This document shows, one piece after another, positions 49,874-51,841 of a DNA stretch of 51,841 bases. The position numbers and the translations under genes are program-made. The stretch is taken from the NCBI GenBank assembly GCA_019414545.1, contig DXLV01000011.1, positions 1 to 51,841 on the forward strand, written 5' to 3'. Every line of letters starts with the position of its first letter. Position 1 is the stretch's first letter. The notes under the pieces are model-generated. The model did no database searches and was not told the origin of the DNA. It worked only from the letters and a program-made list of their open reading frames with translations. The stretch is from Collinsella sp. (GTDB lineage: Bacteria > Actinomycetota > Coriobacteriia > Coriobacteriales > Coriobacteriaceae).

Positions 49874-51841
49874 ATGAACTTCCGCTCATCTCTCGCCTGT
49901 GCCTCGAGCGATATCGCCCGCTGGGGGCTGCGCTCCGTCCTTAAGCGCCAGGGCGGCGTACTCCCCGGCCGCATCGCCATGAAGATCGACCCCGAGCTGC
50001 TAAGCGACCTCGCGAGCCTGGTCGACCGCAGCGTGGTGATCACCGGCACCAACGGCAAGACCACCACCTCCAACCTCATCGCCGACGCCGTTGCTGCCAG
50101 CGGTGCTACCGTGGTGTGCAACCGTGCCGGCAACAATATGGAGCCTGGTGTGGTGGGTGCTCTGCTCGAGGCCCGCGGCGGCCTTAAGCACACCAGCAGT
50201 GGCAAGCGCGTAGGCGTTTTTGAATGCGATGAGCTCTACACTGTGCGCGTCCTGCCCAAGCTCAAGCCGACGTACTTCGTGCTGCTCAACCTGTTCCGTG
50301 ACCAGCTAGATCGCTATGGCGAGATCGATCACACCCAGGAGGTCATCGCCCACGCGTTGGAGCTTTCGCCGGCAACGACGCTCATCTACAACGCCGACGA
50401 CCCGCTGTGCGCCTCGATTGCCGCGCGCGTTCCCAACGCGAGTATTGCCTTTGGCATCGACGGCGCCACGGGCACCGAGTCCGACCGCATTAGCGACTCG
50501 CGCTTTTGCTCGCAGTGCAACGCCCCGTTGGAGTACGACTACGTACAGTATGGTCAACTCGGCGCCTACCATTGCCCCTCGTGCGGCTGGGCCCGCCCTG
50601 CGCTTGTCCGTCGCGTGACGGGCGTGGAACTCGGCTGCGACGGCTACGGCTTTGACCTTGTCTTTGGACCCGATACCGACGCACCCGCAACGCACATCGC
50701 CACGCGCTACAACGGTCTGTACATGGTCTATAACGTTGCCGCCGCCTTCTTTGCCACACACGAGTTGGGCGTGAACACGGCGCTTCTACAGCCTACGCTC
50801 GATGCCTATGTGCCTGCCGGCGGTCGTATGGGGCGCTGGGATATCGCCGGCCGCACCGTCGAGGCCAACCTGGCCAAGAATCCCGTAGGCTTCGATCGAC
50901 AAATCCAGTCCATCAAGACGGCAGACGGCAGACTCTGCGCTTTCTTCCTCAATGACAACGACGCCGACGGCCACGATGTCTCGTGGATCTACGACGTCGA
51001 CTTCGAGCGCATCGCCGATACCTCGGGGCTTGTCGCCTTTGCCGGCGGCACGCGTGCACACGATATGCAGGTGCGCCTCAAGTACGCCGGCATCGACGCC
51101 GCCATTATCTCGGACGTCGCGCAGGCAATTGGCGCCATGGCAGACGAGGCCGCCGATGACACCTTCTACGCCGTCGCCAACTACACGGCCTTCCCGCCGC
51201 TGGTCAAAGAACTCGACGGGCTCAAAGGCACCGATGCAAGTTCGGTCGCCTCCCACGCCGTAACGCGCGCCGATGGTAGCGCTGTCCCCACCGATATCGC
51301 GCCAGTCGAGCTCTCGCGCCCGCTGCGCATCGTCTACCTGTATCCCGATGCCCTCAACCTCTATGGCGACGGCGGCAACGTCATCGCCCTCGAGCGCCGC
51401 TGCGCCTGGCGCGGCATCCCCGTTCGCGTGGATGAGGTCCGCATGGGCGAGGTGCTCGATCTGCATGATGCCGATATCGTCATGATGGGCGGCGGATCCG
51501 ATCGCGACCAGCTAGCCGTGGCACACGAGCTGCTCGCCCAAAAAGACAAGGTCGCAGCCTATGTTGAGGACGGCGGTTCGCTGCTCGCCATCTGCGGCAG
51601 CTATCAGCTGCTCGGCCGTTCGTACTATATGGGCGAAAATCGCATCGAGGGCCTGGGCGTCATTGCCGCCGAGACCGTACGCGGCTCCGACCGCCTGATC
51701 GGCAACGTCGCCGTCAAGACCGACCTGGCACCCGAGCCCTTTGTGGGATTCGAGAACCACGGTGGCCGCACGCTTTTGGACGCCGATGCCACGCCGCTCG
51801 GAACGTCCGTCGTCACGGGCACCGGCAACAACGGCGACGAT
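49874..51841 (+). CDS. murT-gatD: MurT-GatD fusion, lipid II glutamate amidotransferase (truncated by window end)
   Basis: Open from the ATG at 49874 through the end of the window, at least 656 residues with no stop. MurT part: P-loop ITGTNGKTTT (56-65), the ECDELY segment, and NLFRDQLDRYGE. The zinc ribbon is Cys212, Cys215, Cys234 and Cys237; the DUF1727 part carries NPVGFDRQI and NDNDADGHDVSWIYDVDF. GatD part from about residue 485: RIVYLYPDALNLYGDGGN and the glutaminase nucleophile Cys574 in LLAICGSYQLLG. The catalytic His is expected about 95 residues later, beyond the edge. In Staphylococcus and relatives MurT and GatD are separate proteins; together they amidate the D-Glu of lipid II. 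Here both are on one chain in the same reading frame. Confidence 0.88.
   Translation, partial: MNFRSSLACASSDIARWGLRSVLKRQGGVLPGRIAMKIDPELLSDLASLVDRSVVITGTNGKTTTSNLIADAVAASGATVVCNRAGNNMEPGVVGALLEARGGLKHTSSGKRVGVFECDELYTVRVLPKLKPTYFVLLNLFRDQLDRYGEIDHTQEVIAHALELSPATTLIYNADDPLCASIAARVPNASIAFGIDGATGTESDRISDSRFCSQCNAPLEYDYVQYGQLGAYHCPSCGWARPALVRRVTGVELGCDGYGFDLVFGPDTDAPATHIATRYNGLYMVYNVAAAFFATHELGVNTALLQPTLDAYVPAGGRMGRWDIAGRTVEANLAKNPVGFDRQIQSIKTADGRLCAFFLNDNDADGHDVSWIYDVDFERIADTSGLVAFAGGTRAHDMQVRLKYAGIDAAIISDVAQAIGAMADEAADDTFYAVANYTAFPPLVKELDGLKGTDASSVASHAVTRADGSAVPTDIAPVELSRPLRIVYLYPDALNLYGDGGNVIALERRCAWRGIPVRVDEVRMGEVLDLHDADIVMMGGGSDRDQLAVAHELLAQKDKVAAYVEDGGSLLAICGSYQLLGRSYYMGENRIEGLGVIAAETVRGSDRLIGNVAVKTDLAPEPFVGFENHGGRTLLDADATPLGTSVVTGTGNNGDD

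Overview
The window reads as chromosome from a high-GC, anaerobic, gut-type actinobacterium of the Coriobacteriia, most likely Collinsella or a close relative. That placement rests on my recognition of gene content and style: a fused MurT-GatD lipid II amidation protein, poly-ferredoxins, LuxR regulators beside giant surface proteins, a LAGTG-type cell-wall sorting signal and short dispersed palindromes. No rRNA or other marker gene is present, so the genus is an inference. I saw no tRNA, rRNA, CRISPR array, transposase, phage gene or replication origin.

Layout. 1-960: an orphan ribbon-helix-helix protein between two copies, one degenerate, of a long palindrome. 959-3296: tRNA-dihydrouridine synthase and an unknown membrane protein. 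3419-9406: an agmatine/carbamoyl locus, with an agmatine deiminase-like enzyme, an unusual carbamoyltransferase and two closely related MFS carriers around a TetR regulator; matching TetR-type operators lie before the regulator and before the second carrier. 9566-17011: a redox/envelope block, with a MacB-like ABC protein, a TlpA-like lipoprotein, a membrane ferredoxin and a tiny CXXC protein on the minus strand, divergent from a two-component system. 17109-18089: a GMP synthase ATP-pyrophosphatase without its glutaminase domain; a complete guaA lies at 36698-38296. 18387-23914: a LuxR regulator and a 1455-residue surface protein. 24005-29564: an XRE/membrane-protein pair, then a divergent type II topoisomerase operon with a LexA-like box upstream.

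29664-36503 is the most accessory-looking part: a DUF4143 ATPase, a TetR gene, three tandem SIR2-family genes (two with the features of class M, SirTM-type, ADP-ribosylating sirtuins, one degenerate), a carboxymuconolactone decarboxylase-cupin fusion, a flavodoxin-like reductase and a MerR regulator. I see neither the macrodomain hydrolase nor the GcvH-L target usually associated with SirTM.

36698-51841 is mostly housekeeping: guaA, L-asparaginase, an XRE gene and an unknown gene around a perfect 24-bp palindrome, a DUF1648 protein, ychF, a four-cluster ferredoxin, two glycerol dehydrogenase paralogs, an iron alcohol dehydrogenase, two translationally coupled helical-repeat proteins, and the MurT-GatD fusion that runs off the right edge. 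A second theme is dispersed inverted repeats: five copies of a 31-37 bp palindrome at gene ends in the first 17 kb, plus several unrelated large hairpins.
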